Below, one piece after another: positions 1 through 5,036 of a stretch of DNA of 7,146 nt. Position 1 is the stretch's first letter. Each line of letters starts with the position of its first letter. The position numbers and the translations under genes were made by a program. The stretch lies in the NCBI GenBank assembly GCA_022571575.1, contig JACZXN010000084.1:1-7146 (forward strand), read 5' to 3'. Under the pieces are notes generated by a model, which had not been told where the DNA came from, searched no databases, and was given only the letters and a program-made list of their open reading frames with translations. The stretch comes from Chloroflexota bacterium. GTDB taxonomy: Bacteria; Chloroflexota; Dehalococcoidia; UBA3495.

Positions 1-207
1 GATGGCCGCACCCTCACCGAAGACGTGACCGCCCACCACGGCGACACCCAGAACCCGGCCTCCCGGGAAGAATTGGTGGGGAAGTTCAATTTCCTGGCCC
101 AGGACGTCTTGGGTGAGGGGGGAGCGGCCCGCGTGGTGGAGACGGTGGGCTACCTGGACGCCCTGGAAAATATCAGGGAGTTGACCCGGTTACTGAAACG
201 TAGCTAG
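1..207 (+). CDS. MmgE/PrpD family protein, C-terminal fragment
   Basis: This is the 3' end of a gene that begins before the window; 68 residues are visible in frame 1 up to a TAG at 205-207. The tail carries the pattern typical of the MmgE/PrpD C-terminus: a DGR segment, then H-G-D-T-Q-N-P, S-R-E-E-L, a K-F...L-A..V-L-G stretch, and a final helix with L-E-N-I-R-E-L. The family includes 2-methylcitrate dehydratase, cis-aconitate decarboxylase and many uncharacterised members, so the substrate cannot be named from this fragment. A GTG at 25 could be read as a start but lies inside the conserved tail. The gene converges on queE and ends in a likely terminator just after its stop codon. Confidence 0.8.
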   Translation, partial: DGRTLTEDVTAHHGDTQNPASREELVGKFNFLAQDVLGEGGAARVVETVGYLDALENIRELTRLLKRS

Positions 208-230
208 GCGGCGAGGCCGCGTTTTCTTTT
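208..230 (+). terminator. Intrinsic terminator after the MmgE/PrpD gene
   Basis: The stem GCGGC (208-212) pairs with GCCGC (216-220) around a GAG loop and is followed by a T-rich run, ttttctttt (222-230). It begins directly after the TAG stop. The stem is only 5 bp but all G-C. On the opposite strand no T-tract follows, so it should act only on rightward transcription. Confidence 0.65.
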
Positions 231-240
231 CACCCAGGGT

Positions 241-948
241 CTAACGCCCTCGCTCGTCGCCCCAAATCAGGATGTGGAGGCGGGTGGTGAACCGGAAACC
301 GTGCCTCACGCACGCTTCGGACAGCCATGAGCTCTTCTTTTCCAGCGCGTCGCGCGTCCGGCCCTCGGGCATCAGGAGCACCCGGTCCGGCGGAAGTTGG
401 TACTTGTCCCGTAGGGCGCGGACCTCGTCAATGTCGGACTCGGCGGTCACCACGAACTTGAAAAAAGCCTCGGGCAATCGGGCGAACGTCTCCAGGGCCA
501 GGGGTATCTGACGCTCTTCCGACGTGTTGCCCGATGTGCGCAGCTTGGGGGACACGTTCCATTGGCCGATGTGGCGCACCATCCCCGGAAGGGGAACGAT
601 GGTCCCGTTGGTCTCCACCTCGAAGGTGTGGCCATCGTCCGCCAGGGACTCCACCAAGGGCTCCAGGTCCGCCTGCTGCAACAGGGGCTCGCCGCCGGTG
701 ATCACGACGTGGGGACAGTTGAACGCCCGTATCCGGCCCCGTATCTCCTCGAGGTCTAGCTCCACCACCTCGGACTGATAATCGAAGTTCCGCCAGTCCC
801 AGGTGTACTTGGTGTCGCACCAATGGCAGGTCAGATTACAGGTGGCCAACCGCAGGAACACCGAGGGCACGCCCATGGAGACCCCCTCTCCCTGGATGGA
901 GTGGAAAATCTCCGGTTCGCCCCCCGGTCTCCGGCTGACTTTAAGCAT
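241..948 (-). CDS. queE: 7-carboxy-7-deazaguanine synthase (QueE), radical SAM
   Basis: QueE converts 6-carboxy-5,6,7,8-tetrahydropterin to 7-carboxy-7-deazaguanine, the third step of preQ0 synthesis, using a 4Fe-4S cluster, SAM and Mg2+. The 235-residue protein has the N-terminal F-H-S-I-Q-G-E-G substrate-side motif (about 15-22). The cluster-binding C-x3-C-x2-C follows at C37, C41 and C44 within C-N-L-T-C-H-W-C-D-T-K-Y-T-W-D-W. The SAM-binding T-G-G-E-P-L-L segment is near residue 85, and the family-typical ending R-L-H-I-L-I-W-G-D-E-R-G is present. The ATG at 946-948 overlaps the queC stop (ATGCTTAA), and no strong ribosome-binding site is visible, which points to translational coupling with queC. 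It is the last gene of queF-queD-queC-queE. Confidence 0.96.
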   Translation of the reverse strand: MLKVSRRPGGEPEIFHSIQGEGVSMGVPSVFLRLATCNLTCHWCDTKYTWDWRNFDYQSEVVELDLEEIRGRIRAFNCPHVVITGGEPLLQQADLEPLVESLADDGHTFEVETNGTIVPLPGMVRHIGQWNVSPKLRTSGNTSEERQIPLALETFARLPEAFFKFVVTAESDIDEVRALRDKYQLPPDRVLLMPEGRTRDALEKKSSWLSEACVRHGFRFTTRLHILIWGDERGR

Positions 949-1717
949 CGCCGGGCCGGTCTTGCCCGGTCCTTCCCCGGCCCTTCCGGGGGAGGAGGGC
1001 CGGGTCGGGAAACCCGGCGTCCCTGAAGCCGTTGGCCCTCAGGATGCAGCTATCGCATCGGCCGCACGGCGCGTCGCCGCCCTGGTAGCAACTCCAGGTA
1101 AGTTCCAATGGCGCCTGCAGTTCCATGCCCAGCCGGACGATATCGGCCTTGGACATATCTATGATGGGCGTTTCGATCTGCAATGGGACCCGGTACTCGG
1201 TCCACAGCTTGCTGCCGTATCCCAAAGACTCACCCATCTTCTCGAAGTACTCGGGCCGGCAGTCGGGATAGCCGCTGTAGTCGATGGCGTTGGGGGCCAT
1301 GTAGATGTGGGCCTGAACGTCGGCCGGCGCGGCGCCTTCCATCTCGATGGCATGCAGGGCCTGGCTCTCCAGGTAGGCGGCGGCCAGCGATAGGAAGATG
1401 GTGTTGCGCAGCGGGACGTAGGTGATGGGGATGCTGTTTCCCATCTGGGCGGCGTCCCGGTCCTCCGGGACTGGGAAGCGCTCGGGGTTGGTCAGGGCTG
1501 AGTACCAGGCCACCTTGCCCAGGAAAGAGATGTCCATCAATTCCTGGGGGACGCCGATCGACCGGGCGACTTCGGCGGCGCAATCGACCTCTTTGCTGTG
1601 GCTCTGACCGTAGTGGAAGGTGATGGCCGTCAGGTGGTCGGTCTTGCCCTTGGCGAACACCGTTACCGTGGTCGAGTCCAGCCCGCCGGAGAGCAGGCTC
1701 ACCCCGTAGGTGGGCAT
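941..1717 (-). CDS. queC: 7-cyano-7-deazaguanine synthase (QueC)
   Basis: QueC makes preQ0 from 7-carboxy-7-deazaguanine with ammonia and ATP. Visible hallmarks in 258 residues are the N-terminal PP-loop S-G-G-L-D-S-T (S10-T16), H-Y-G-Q near 36, the Y-V-P-L-R-N-T-I-F-L-S segment, and D-Y-S-G-Y-P-D-C-R-P-E. The zinc site is C210, C218, C221 and C224 (W-S-C-Y ... C-G-R-C-D-S-C). Compared with typical QueC it has a short insertion between the R-N-T-I-F helix and the D-Y-S-G-Y-P motif, and a low-complexity basic tail of about 20 residues after the zinc site. The start is 4 nt beyond the queD stop. A GGAGAGGG Shine-Dalgarno-like sequence sits in the end of queD, so the two genes are coupled. Confidence 0.96.
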   Translation of the reverse strand: MPTYGVSLLSGGLDSTTVTVFAKGKTDHLTAITFHYGQSHSKEVDCAAEVARSIGVPQELMDISFLGKVAWYSALTNPERFPVPEDRDAAQMGNSIPITYVPLRNTIFLSLAAAYLESQALHAIEMEGAAPADVQAHIYMAPNAIDYSGYPDCRPEYFEKMGESLGYGSKLWTEYRVPLQIETPIIDMSKADIVRLGMELQAPLELTWSCYQGGDAPCGRCDSCILRANGFRDAGFPDPALLPRKGRGRTGQDRPGDA

Positions 1718-1721
1718 GGCG

Positions 1722-2186
1722 CTAACCCTCTCCGTTGGAAGGGGTTCCGGTGGAAGGGGTTCCGGTGGAAGGGGCTCCGTGGTATTCGGCGAATTGGTTC
1801 ACCGACTCCCAAAGCCGGACCTTGGCCGGAACAACGCCGCACAGCTCCACGGTCTTCTCGTAGAGCTCCCGGCTCATGACCTCGCACGAAGGGTTCTGGT
1901 CTTGGAACTCGTAGAGGCGGACCAGGGTTATGCCGGAAAACCCGGAGATGATCTCGCTATCCCGGCTGTTCACCAGAAAGGCGTGGTCCCAATTCTCATC
2001 CACCCAGGACTTGATCCGCTCTTTCAGGTCGGTGAAGTCGTAGACCAGCCCCAGGCGGTCCAGGGTAGGAGACTCCAGGAAGACCTCTGCCCGGTAGGTG
2101 TGGCCGTGGGGATAGGCGCACTTGCCGTTGTAGTCCAGGAGGCGGTGCCCGCTGTCGAAGGTGAACTCGATTCTTATCTGGTACAT
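1722..2186 (-). CDS. queD: 6-carboxy-5,6,7,8-tetrahydropterin synthase (QueD)
   Basis: QueD is a zinc enzyme of the PTPS/T-fold family that converts 7,8-dihydroneopterin triphosphate to 6-carboxytetrahydropterin. In 154 residues the zinc ligands are H14 (S-G-H-R-L), H27 and H29 (P-H-G-H). Cys23 is the catalytic nucleophile (G-K-C). V-Y-D-F-T-D-L and W-D-H-A-F-L follow, and a late L-W-E-S supplies the conserved Glu. The frame stays open upstream to 2498, but homology begins at the ATG at 2184-2186 and the upstream part overlaps queF, so this start was chosen. The Shine-Dalgarno is weak, and the gene lies 35 nt after queF. Oddly, the last 15 residues are a P-S-T-G-T repeat encoded by a 15-bp tandem repeat. 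Confidence 0.95.
   Translation of the reverse strand: MYQIRIEFTFDSGHRLLDYNGKCAYPHGHTYRAEVFLESPTLDRLGLVYDFTDLKERIKSWVDENWDHAFLVNSRDSEIISGFSGITLVRLYEFQDQNPSCEVMSRELYEKTVELCGVVPAKVRLWESVNQFAEYHGAPSTGTPSTGTPSNGEG
1728..1772. repeat. 15-bp tandem repeat at the 3' end of queD
   Basis: Two exact copies of ggttccggtggaagg (1743-1757 and 1758-1772, + strand) are preceded by one diverged copy (1728-1742). On the coding strand they give P-S-T-G-T, P-S-T-G-T, P-S-N-G-E at the QueD C-terminus. Because the unit is a multiple of three, copy-number change would lengthen or shorten the tail without a frameshift. The diverged copy also holds the purine-rich sequence that serves as the queC ribosome-binding site. 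Confidence 0.85.
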
Positions 2187-2221
2187 GGGTTCTTGAGGCG
2201 TGGGGCTGACGCCACCCTGGT

Positions 2222-2668
2222 TTACTTTCCCGCGTTGTCCCCGGCGTTGTTTTTGGAGTATTCCACGGTTACGGCGGTGTGCAACCCGCCCCTGACCTTG
2301 TAGTCCAGGGCGATCTTCATGGACCGGGGCCGGCAGACGGCCACCAGGTCGTTGAGTATCCGGTTGGCGGCATGCTCCTGGACGATGCCCACGTCGCGGT
2401 AGGACAAGAGATAGTACTTCAGGGATTTCAGCTCGATGCATGAATCTCCGGGGATATAGGATATGCGCAGGACGCCGTAGTCGGGAAGGCCGGTCCACGG
2501 ACAGACGGCGGTGAATTCATCGGTGTCGATCTCCACCAGGGACTGCTGGTTGGGGTATTCGTACTGAAAGGTGAGCAAACAGGACGGATCGATGGCCTCC
2601 TCGCCCTTGGACGGCAGTTCCTGGTCCAGGCCCTCGTACTGTTCCTTAAGCTCTTGGATGGTCGCCAT
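2222..2668 (-). CDS. queF: NADPH-dependent 7-cyano-7-deazaguanine reductase (QueF)
   Basis: QueF reduces the nitrile of preQ0 to the aminomethyl group of preQ1. This is the short, single-domain type (148 residues). Cys56, which forms the thioimide adduct, and Asp63, the proton donor, lie in C-P-W-T-G-L-P-D-Y-G; they align with Cys55 and Asp62 of the Bacillus subtilis enzyme. The family motif E-L-K-S-L-K-Y-Y follows near 79-86, then Y-R-D-V-G and Q-E-H with Glu98. The ATG at 2666-2668 is chosen because GGGAGG lies 4 nt upstream. An in-frame ATG further up, at 2749, would start within a few bases of the predicted transcription start and would add residues unlike QueF. It is the first gene of the leftward operon. 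Confidence 0.95.
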   Translation of the reverse strand: MATIQELKEQYEGLDQELPSKGEEAIDPSCLLTFQYEYPNQQSLVEIDTDEFTAVCPWTGLPDYGVLRISYIPGDSCIELKSLKYYLLSYRDVGIVQEHAANRILNDLVAVCRPRSMKIALDYKVRGGLHTAVTVEYSKNNAGDNAGK

Positions 2669-2701
2669 GGGTGCCTCCCGATGCGTGCCCTTGAAATGTA
2701 A

Positions 2702-2734
2702 CGGCCCGGGACGCCGTAGGATTTTAACGGGCCG
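2702..2734 (-). promoter_or_regulatory. Structured leader hairpin of the queF operon
   Basis: In the presumed 5' UTR of queF (leftward transcript), CGGCCCG (2734-2728) can pair with CGGGCCG (2708-2702) across a 19-nt loop. A competing smaller helix, CCGT with ACGG, lies inside. It sits between the predicted promoter and the queF Shine-Dalgarno. I could not match the leader to the preQ1-I consensus, so this is only a possible regulatory structure. Confidence 0.4.
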
Positions 2735-2750
2735 CATGGTTCTGACCATT

Positions 2751-2780
2751 ATGATAGGTGGCCGGGTTGAAGGGTGTCAA
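2751..2780 (-). promoter_or_regulatory. Sigma70-like promoter of the queF-queD-queC-queE operon
   Basis: On the - strand there is a perfect -35 TTGACA (2780-2775), an 18-bp spacer and a -10 TATCAT (2756-2751). The expected start near 2744 would give a leader of about 75 nt before the queF ATG. No other plausible promoter is needed for the four genes given their tight spacing. Confidence 0.7.
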
Positions 2781-2786
2781 AGCGTC

Positions 2787-2815
2787 TTGCACGGGCTGGA
2801 AGCGGAGGATAAGAT
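2787..2815 (+). promoter_or_regulatory. Sigma70-like promoter of the ridA/osmC/btuF-like cluster
   Basis: On the + strand -35 TTGCAC (2787-2792), a 17-bp spacer and -10 TAAGAT (2810-2815) precede the RidA-family gene. The expected start near 2822 gives a leader of about 48 nt. The -35 box is only 6 bp from that of the divergent queF promoter, so the two may compete for polymerase or share a regulator. Confidence 0.6.
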
Positions 2816-2869
2816 ACGGGCACCGATCTCGAAAGCCCGCGGGACCGGGAGCCCAAAGGACGTTCTGCC

Positions 2870-3400
2870 ATGACCCAGGTAAGCAACTTGGCCCACACCC
2901 TTAGCGAGCTTGACGCCATGTCCATCGAACAGGCGCAGGCATTGTCTTTCGAAGAACGGGACTCGCTGTTGGACCTGATCATCGCCGACGGCCGCCACGA
3001 CGCCACCGGCTCCGTTTCCTACCGCTCCGGCATGTACACCGATTTCTTCGATGAAGACCTGACCCGGATGCTCAAGGTGAAGGCGGTCAAGGTCCACGTC
3101 CGGGGCACCACCTCTTCCGACTTCGACGGACAGGTGGTGGGCGAGAACTTCATGGACCAGTACCGGGCCTGTTTCCGGCACGTCGAGACCACGTTGACGG
3201 CGGGCCGCACCAGCTTCAGCCGGGTGGTCAACATGGTGGTTTTTCTGACCAACATGGACAATTGGAACAGATTCAATGAAGTCTTCCGGGAGTTTGTGCC
3301 CAACCCGCCCTGCCGCGCGGTCATCGGCACCACCGGCCTGGCCCAAAAGCCGCTGACCATCGAGATCGTGGACTGTCTCGCATACCGGGTGTCCGACTAG
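2870..3400 (+). CDS. RidA (YjgF/YER057c/UK114) family protein with N-terminal extension
   Basis: Residues about 72-173 of 176 match the RidA fold: a V-x-V-x-G-T-T strand region, the Q-Y-R-A-C-F-R-H-V-E helix, the signature V-V-N-M-V-V-F-L-T-N-M-D-N-W, N-E-V-F-R-E-F, and P-P-C-R-A-V ... I-E-I-V. Arg149 corresponds to the arginine that binds the substrate carboxylate in RidA imine deaminases, and Glu165 is also kept. Canonical RidA hydrolyses reactive enamines/imines from PLP enzymes. The usual N-terminal P-Y-S-x-A segment is absent. Instead there is a helical, acidic extension of about 65 residues, so the substrate is uncertain. The ATG at 2870 has AAAGGA about 10 nt upstream; an in-frame ATG at 2918 is an alternative. 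It is probably cotranscribed with the two selenoprotein genes downstream. Confidence 0.85.
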   Translation: MTQVSNLAHTLSELDAMSIEQAQALSFEERDSLLDLIIADGRHDATGSVSYRSGMYTDFFDEDLTRMLKVKAVKVHVRGTTSSDFDGQVVGENFMDQYRACFRHVETTLTAGRTSFSRVVNMVVFLTNMDNWNRFNEVFREFVPNPPCRAVIGTTGLAQKPLTIEIVDCLAYRVSD

Positions 3401-3445
3401 CGGCGCGCCGCATCCCCTGGTGAATTTCAGATATCCGAACCAGCT

Positions 3446-3451
3446 AGGAGG
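3446..3451 (+). promoter_or_regulatory. Strong ribosome-binding site of the osmC-like gene
   Basis: AGGAGG lies 5 nt before the ATG at 3457. This is the best Shine-Dalgarno in the window and fixes the start of the OsmC-family gene. Confidence 0.85.
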
Positions 3452-3456
3452 AAGAG

Positions 3457-3894
3457 ATGGCGAACCTGACACTGGCCTACAAGGTTAGGGCCTACAGCAC
3501 CGGCACCCTGGGACGGGCCATCTGCAACGCCCGCACCCATCACTTCGTGGCCGACGACGCCGGCGGGGAAGAATTGGGCGCGGGAGAGTTCTTCTTTTCC
3601 GGAATCACGGCCTGCGCGGTGAATATGGTGGAGCGTCTGGCCAACAATGACAAGATCGCCCTGGACTGGATGGACGTCAGTGTTGAGTCCTACCGGGACT
3701 CGGACGCCGACCATGGCGACCTGTCGCTCTACGACGCCATCAGGATCAAGTTCGAGATGTGGGGCGTTGACGACGAGGACGCCCACGATCTGGTCGAGAC
3801 CTGGAAAAAGCGTTGACCCCTCTATGGTTCGGTCGCCGTGGCGACCGCCGATACGACCGTGGAGTTGATCCACCATTCGGAGAAGCACCAGTAG
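3457..3894 (+). CDS. OsmC-family protein, predicted selenoprotein (Sec120)
   Basis: OsmC/Ohr proteins reduce hydroperoxides with two cysteines; others in the superfamily have unknown roles. The protein has the OsmC core E-L-G-A-G-E-F-F-F-S-G-I-T-A-C with Cys53 on the central helix. The second conserved cysteine is expected about 66 residues later. At exactly that place (residue 120, codon TGA 3814-3816) the frame reads K-R-[UGA]-P-L-Y-G-S-V-A-V-A-T-A-D-T-T-V-E-L, where family members have C-P-L/V-Y-G. It continues in frame for 25 more residues to TAG at 3892-3894, giving 145 residues, a normal OsmC length. A SECIS-like hairpin follows the TGA. Stopping at the TGA would leave 119 residues without the last strand. 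I read UGA as selenocysteine; the alternative is a nonsense mutation. The spacing C53-U120 resembles C59-C125 of Escherichia coli OsmC. Confidence 0.88.
3814..3816 (+). other. In-frame UGA read as selenocysteine (OsmC-like, residue 120)
   Basis: TGA follows AAA AAG CGT and precedes CCC CTC TAT GGT. It occupies the position of the second OsmC cysteine. The downstream codons are still family-like, so the TGA interrupts a gene whose remaining reading frame is under constraint. Confidence 0.87.
3830..3847 (+). promoter_or_regulatory. Bacterial SECIS element of the osmC-like gene
   Basis: CGGTCGCC (3830-3837) pairs perfectly with GGCGACCG (3840-3847) around GT at 3838-3839. If the top C-G pair opens, the loop is CGUG. 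Counting the U of UGA as 1, the loop GU is at 25-26; in the E. coli fdhF SECIS the loop G and U are at 23 and 24. The element lies inside coding sequence, as bacterial SECIS elements do, and would bind SelB. Confidence 0.8.
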
Positions 3895-3930
3895 CCCAAT
3901 GGACGAACCCGGAGCCCGATAAGAAACAAA

Positions 3931-3950
3931 CGGCTGATGGTTCTCAGCCG
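3931..3950 (+). promoter_or_regulatory. Hairpin just before the btuF-like ribosome-binding site
   Basis: CGGCTGA (3931-3937) and TCAGCCG (3944-3950) form a perfect 7-bp stem with loop TGGTTC. No T-tract follows, so it is not an intrinsic terminator. It abuts the GGGG that is the likely Shine-Dalgarno of the gene starting at 3961. The loop contains GGU, as SECIS loops do, but no in-frame UGA lies at the right distance upstream. A role in translation control, or in protecting the mRNA between the two genes, is inference. Confidence 0.5.
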
Positions 3951-3960
3951 GGGATGATAT

Positions 3961-4896
3961 ATGCGCATCTGCTCTTTCCTGCCCAGCGCCACCGAGATGG
4001 TCTACGACCTGGGCCTTCAAGACCAGCTCTACGGCGTGACCCACGAGTGCGACTACCCGCCCGAGGCCCGGAACAAGCCCCATGTGGTGCACAGCGTCTT
4101 CGAAGGCCAGGAGCCGACCAGCGGTGAGATCAGCAGGGTGATCGCGGAACGCTTGGCCCAGGGGCTCGGCATCTACGAGATAGACGTGGAACTGATGAAA
4201 GCAGCCGAGCCCGACCTTCTGATCACTCAAGCCATCTGCGAGGTTTGAGCCATCTCGTCTCGGCAGGTGGCCGAGATAAGCGTGGGGCTGCCCAAGGAGC
4301 CGGAGATCCTATCGCTGGACCCGCTCCATATCGGCGACGTGGTTGAAGACCTCAACCGCATCGGCCGGGCCACGGGCACCGAAGCCAAGGCGGCGGAGAT
4401 CACCGCCAGACTGACGGCCCGGATCGAGGCGGTCAGCGAACGCGCCAAGGACGCCGACCACCACCCCAGCGTGCTCCATGTCGAGTGGGCGGACCCGGTG
4501 ATGTGCGGCGGCCATTGGGTGCCCGAGATGACGGAACTGGCCGGCGGCGTCAACAGTTTTGGAGACAAGGACACCGGGACGTTGAAGTTGGATTGGGACG
4601 AGGTGGTGGCCAGTCAGCCGGAGATCATCATCATGATGCCCTGCGGCTTCGACGTGAAGCGGGCCCTGGAAGACATGCCCCTGATGACCGCCAGAGAGGG
4701 CTGGGCATCCCTGCCCGCGGTGAAGAACAACCGGGTCTACGTGGTGGATGCCGGCGCGTACACCAGCCGTTCGGGTCCCCGGCTGGTCACCGGACTGGAG
4801 ATCATGGCGGAGATGATTCACCCGGAACTGTTCTCGGGTCTGATCCCGGAATCGGCGGCGCTCCGTCTCTATGGCGACCTGACGAAAACCGGGTAG
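3961..4896 (+). CDS. BtuF-like cobalamin/metal-chelate binding protein, predicted selenoprotein (Sec96)
   Basis: Read through the TGA at 4246-4248 this is one 311-residue protein of the periplasmic-binding (BtuF/FecB-like) fold. It begins M-R-I-C-S-F-L-P-S-A-T-E-M-V-Y-D-L-G, then has G-V-T-H-E-C-D-Y-P-P-E-A-R and P-D-L-L-I-T-Q-A-I-C-E-V-[UGA]-A-I-S. After that come I-L-S-L-D-P, G-H-W-V-P-E-M-T-E-L-A-G-G, M-P-C-G-F-D and a closing S-R-S-G-P-R-L-V-T-G-L-E. Homologues annotated as cobalamin-binding or ABC substrate-binding proteins have C-E/D-V-C-A-V-S here, so UGA replaces the second Cys of a C-x2-C motif and yields C93-x2-U96. A strong SECIS-like hairpin follows. Both halves are in the same frame with no indel. 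No signal peptide or lipobox is visible at this start, so export is doubtful. A GTG at 4267 would restart only the second half and is rejected. Confidence 0.9.
4246..4248 (+). other. In-frame UGA read as selenocysteine (BtuF-like, residue 96)
   Basis: TGA follows TGC GAG GTT and precedes GCC ATC TCG. It turns the family's C-x2-C into C-x2-U, a typical redox selenothiol layout. Homology continues on both sides in the same frame. Confidence 0.88.
4254..4280 (+). promoter_or_regulatory. Bacterial SECIS element of the btuF-like gene
   Basis: TCTCGGC (4258-4264) pairs perfectly with GCCGAGA (4270-4276) around the loop AGGTG. A G-U pair, a mismatch, then T-A and C-G pairs extend the base to 4254-4280. 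Counting the U of UGA as 1, the loop G and U are at 22-23, against 23-24 in E. coli fdhF, whose loop AGGUCU is very similar. This is the clearer of the two SECIS candidates. Confidence 0.87.
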
Positions 4897-4907
4897 GCGG
4901 ACGGGTC

Positions 4908-5036
4908 AGTACCTGGTCTCAAAAATTAGCATTAATACTTCCGCTCATGGTGGGCTTGTCGAACCACCCACTATGCGCCCTTCGACGGGCCCAGGGTGAG
5001 CGGATGCCCCTGACGGCATTTGTGAAAGTAGGTACT
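4908..5036. repeat. MITE-like inverted-repeat element
   Basis: The two ends, AGTACCT (4908-4914) and AGGTACT (5030-5036), are inverted repeats, and 15 of the outer 19 positions match when one arm is reverse-complemented. At the same distance (33 nt) from each end lies a second pair, CCGCTCA (4941-4947) and TGAGCGG (4997-5003). The GGGC..GTCGAA / TTCGAC..GCCC pair is nested inside. The whole 129 bp could fold into one long hairpin and has no coding capacity. It fills the space between two convergent genes and resembles small non-autonomous mobile repeats dispersed in many bacterial genomes. No clear target-site duplication is visible. Confidence 0.65.

Noticed and set aside
803..1393. Long + strand open frame opposite queC and queE
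   Set aside because: It is a shadow of the two well-supported que genes, with no family resemblance.
2187..2498. Longer QueD beginning upstream at 2498
   Set aside because: This part overlaps queF in another frame and lacks QueD homology; the family N-terminus starts at 2186.
2668..2744. preQ1 class I riboswitch in the queF leader
   Set aside because: Neither the short P1 stem nor the A-rich 3' tail typical of this class could be found by eye; other classes remain untested.
2669..2749. Longer QueF beginning at ATG 2749
   Set aside because: The extra residues do not resemble QueF, the codon lies at the predicted transcription start, and the ATG at 2668 has a strong Shine-Dalgarno.
3401..3410. 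Palindrome cggcgcgccg after the RidA-family stop as a terminator
   Set aside because: It has no loop or T-tract, and the next gene follows with a strong ribosome-binding site, so read-through is expected.
3814..3816. TGA as the true stop of a 119-residue OsmC-like protein or as a pseudogene mutation
   Set aside because: The following 25 codons continue the OsmC C-terminus in frame, the TGA sits at the conserved second Cys, and a SECIS-like hairpin follows at the right distance.
3427..4230. Long open frame on the - strand opposite the two selenoprotein genes
   Set aside because: It is antisense to clear coding sequence, has no recognisable domain, and is explained by GC-rich codon bias.
4267..4896. 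Separate gene starting at GTG 4267, with 3961-4248 as a small independent ORF
   Set aside because: Both parts lie in one frame and together make one BtuF-like protein; the GTG falls inside the SECIS loop and has no ribosome-binding site of its own.
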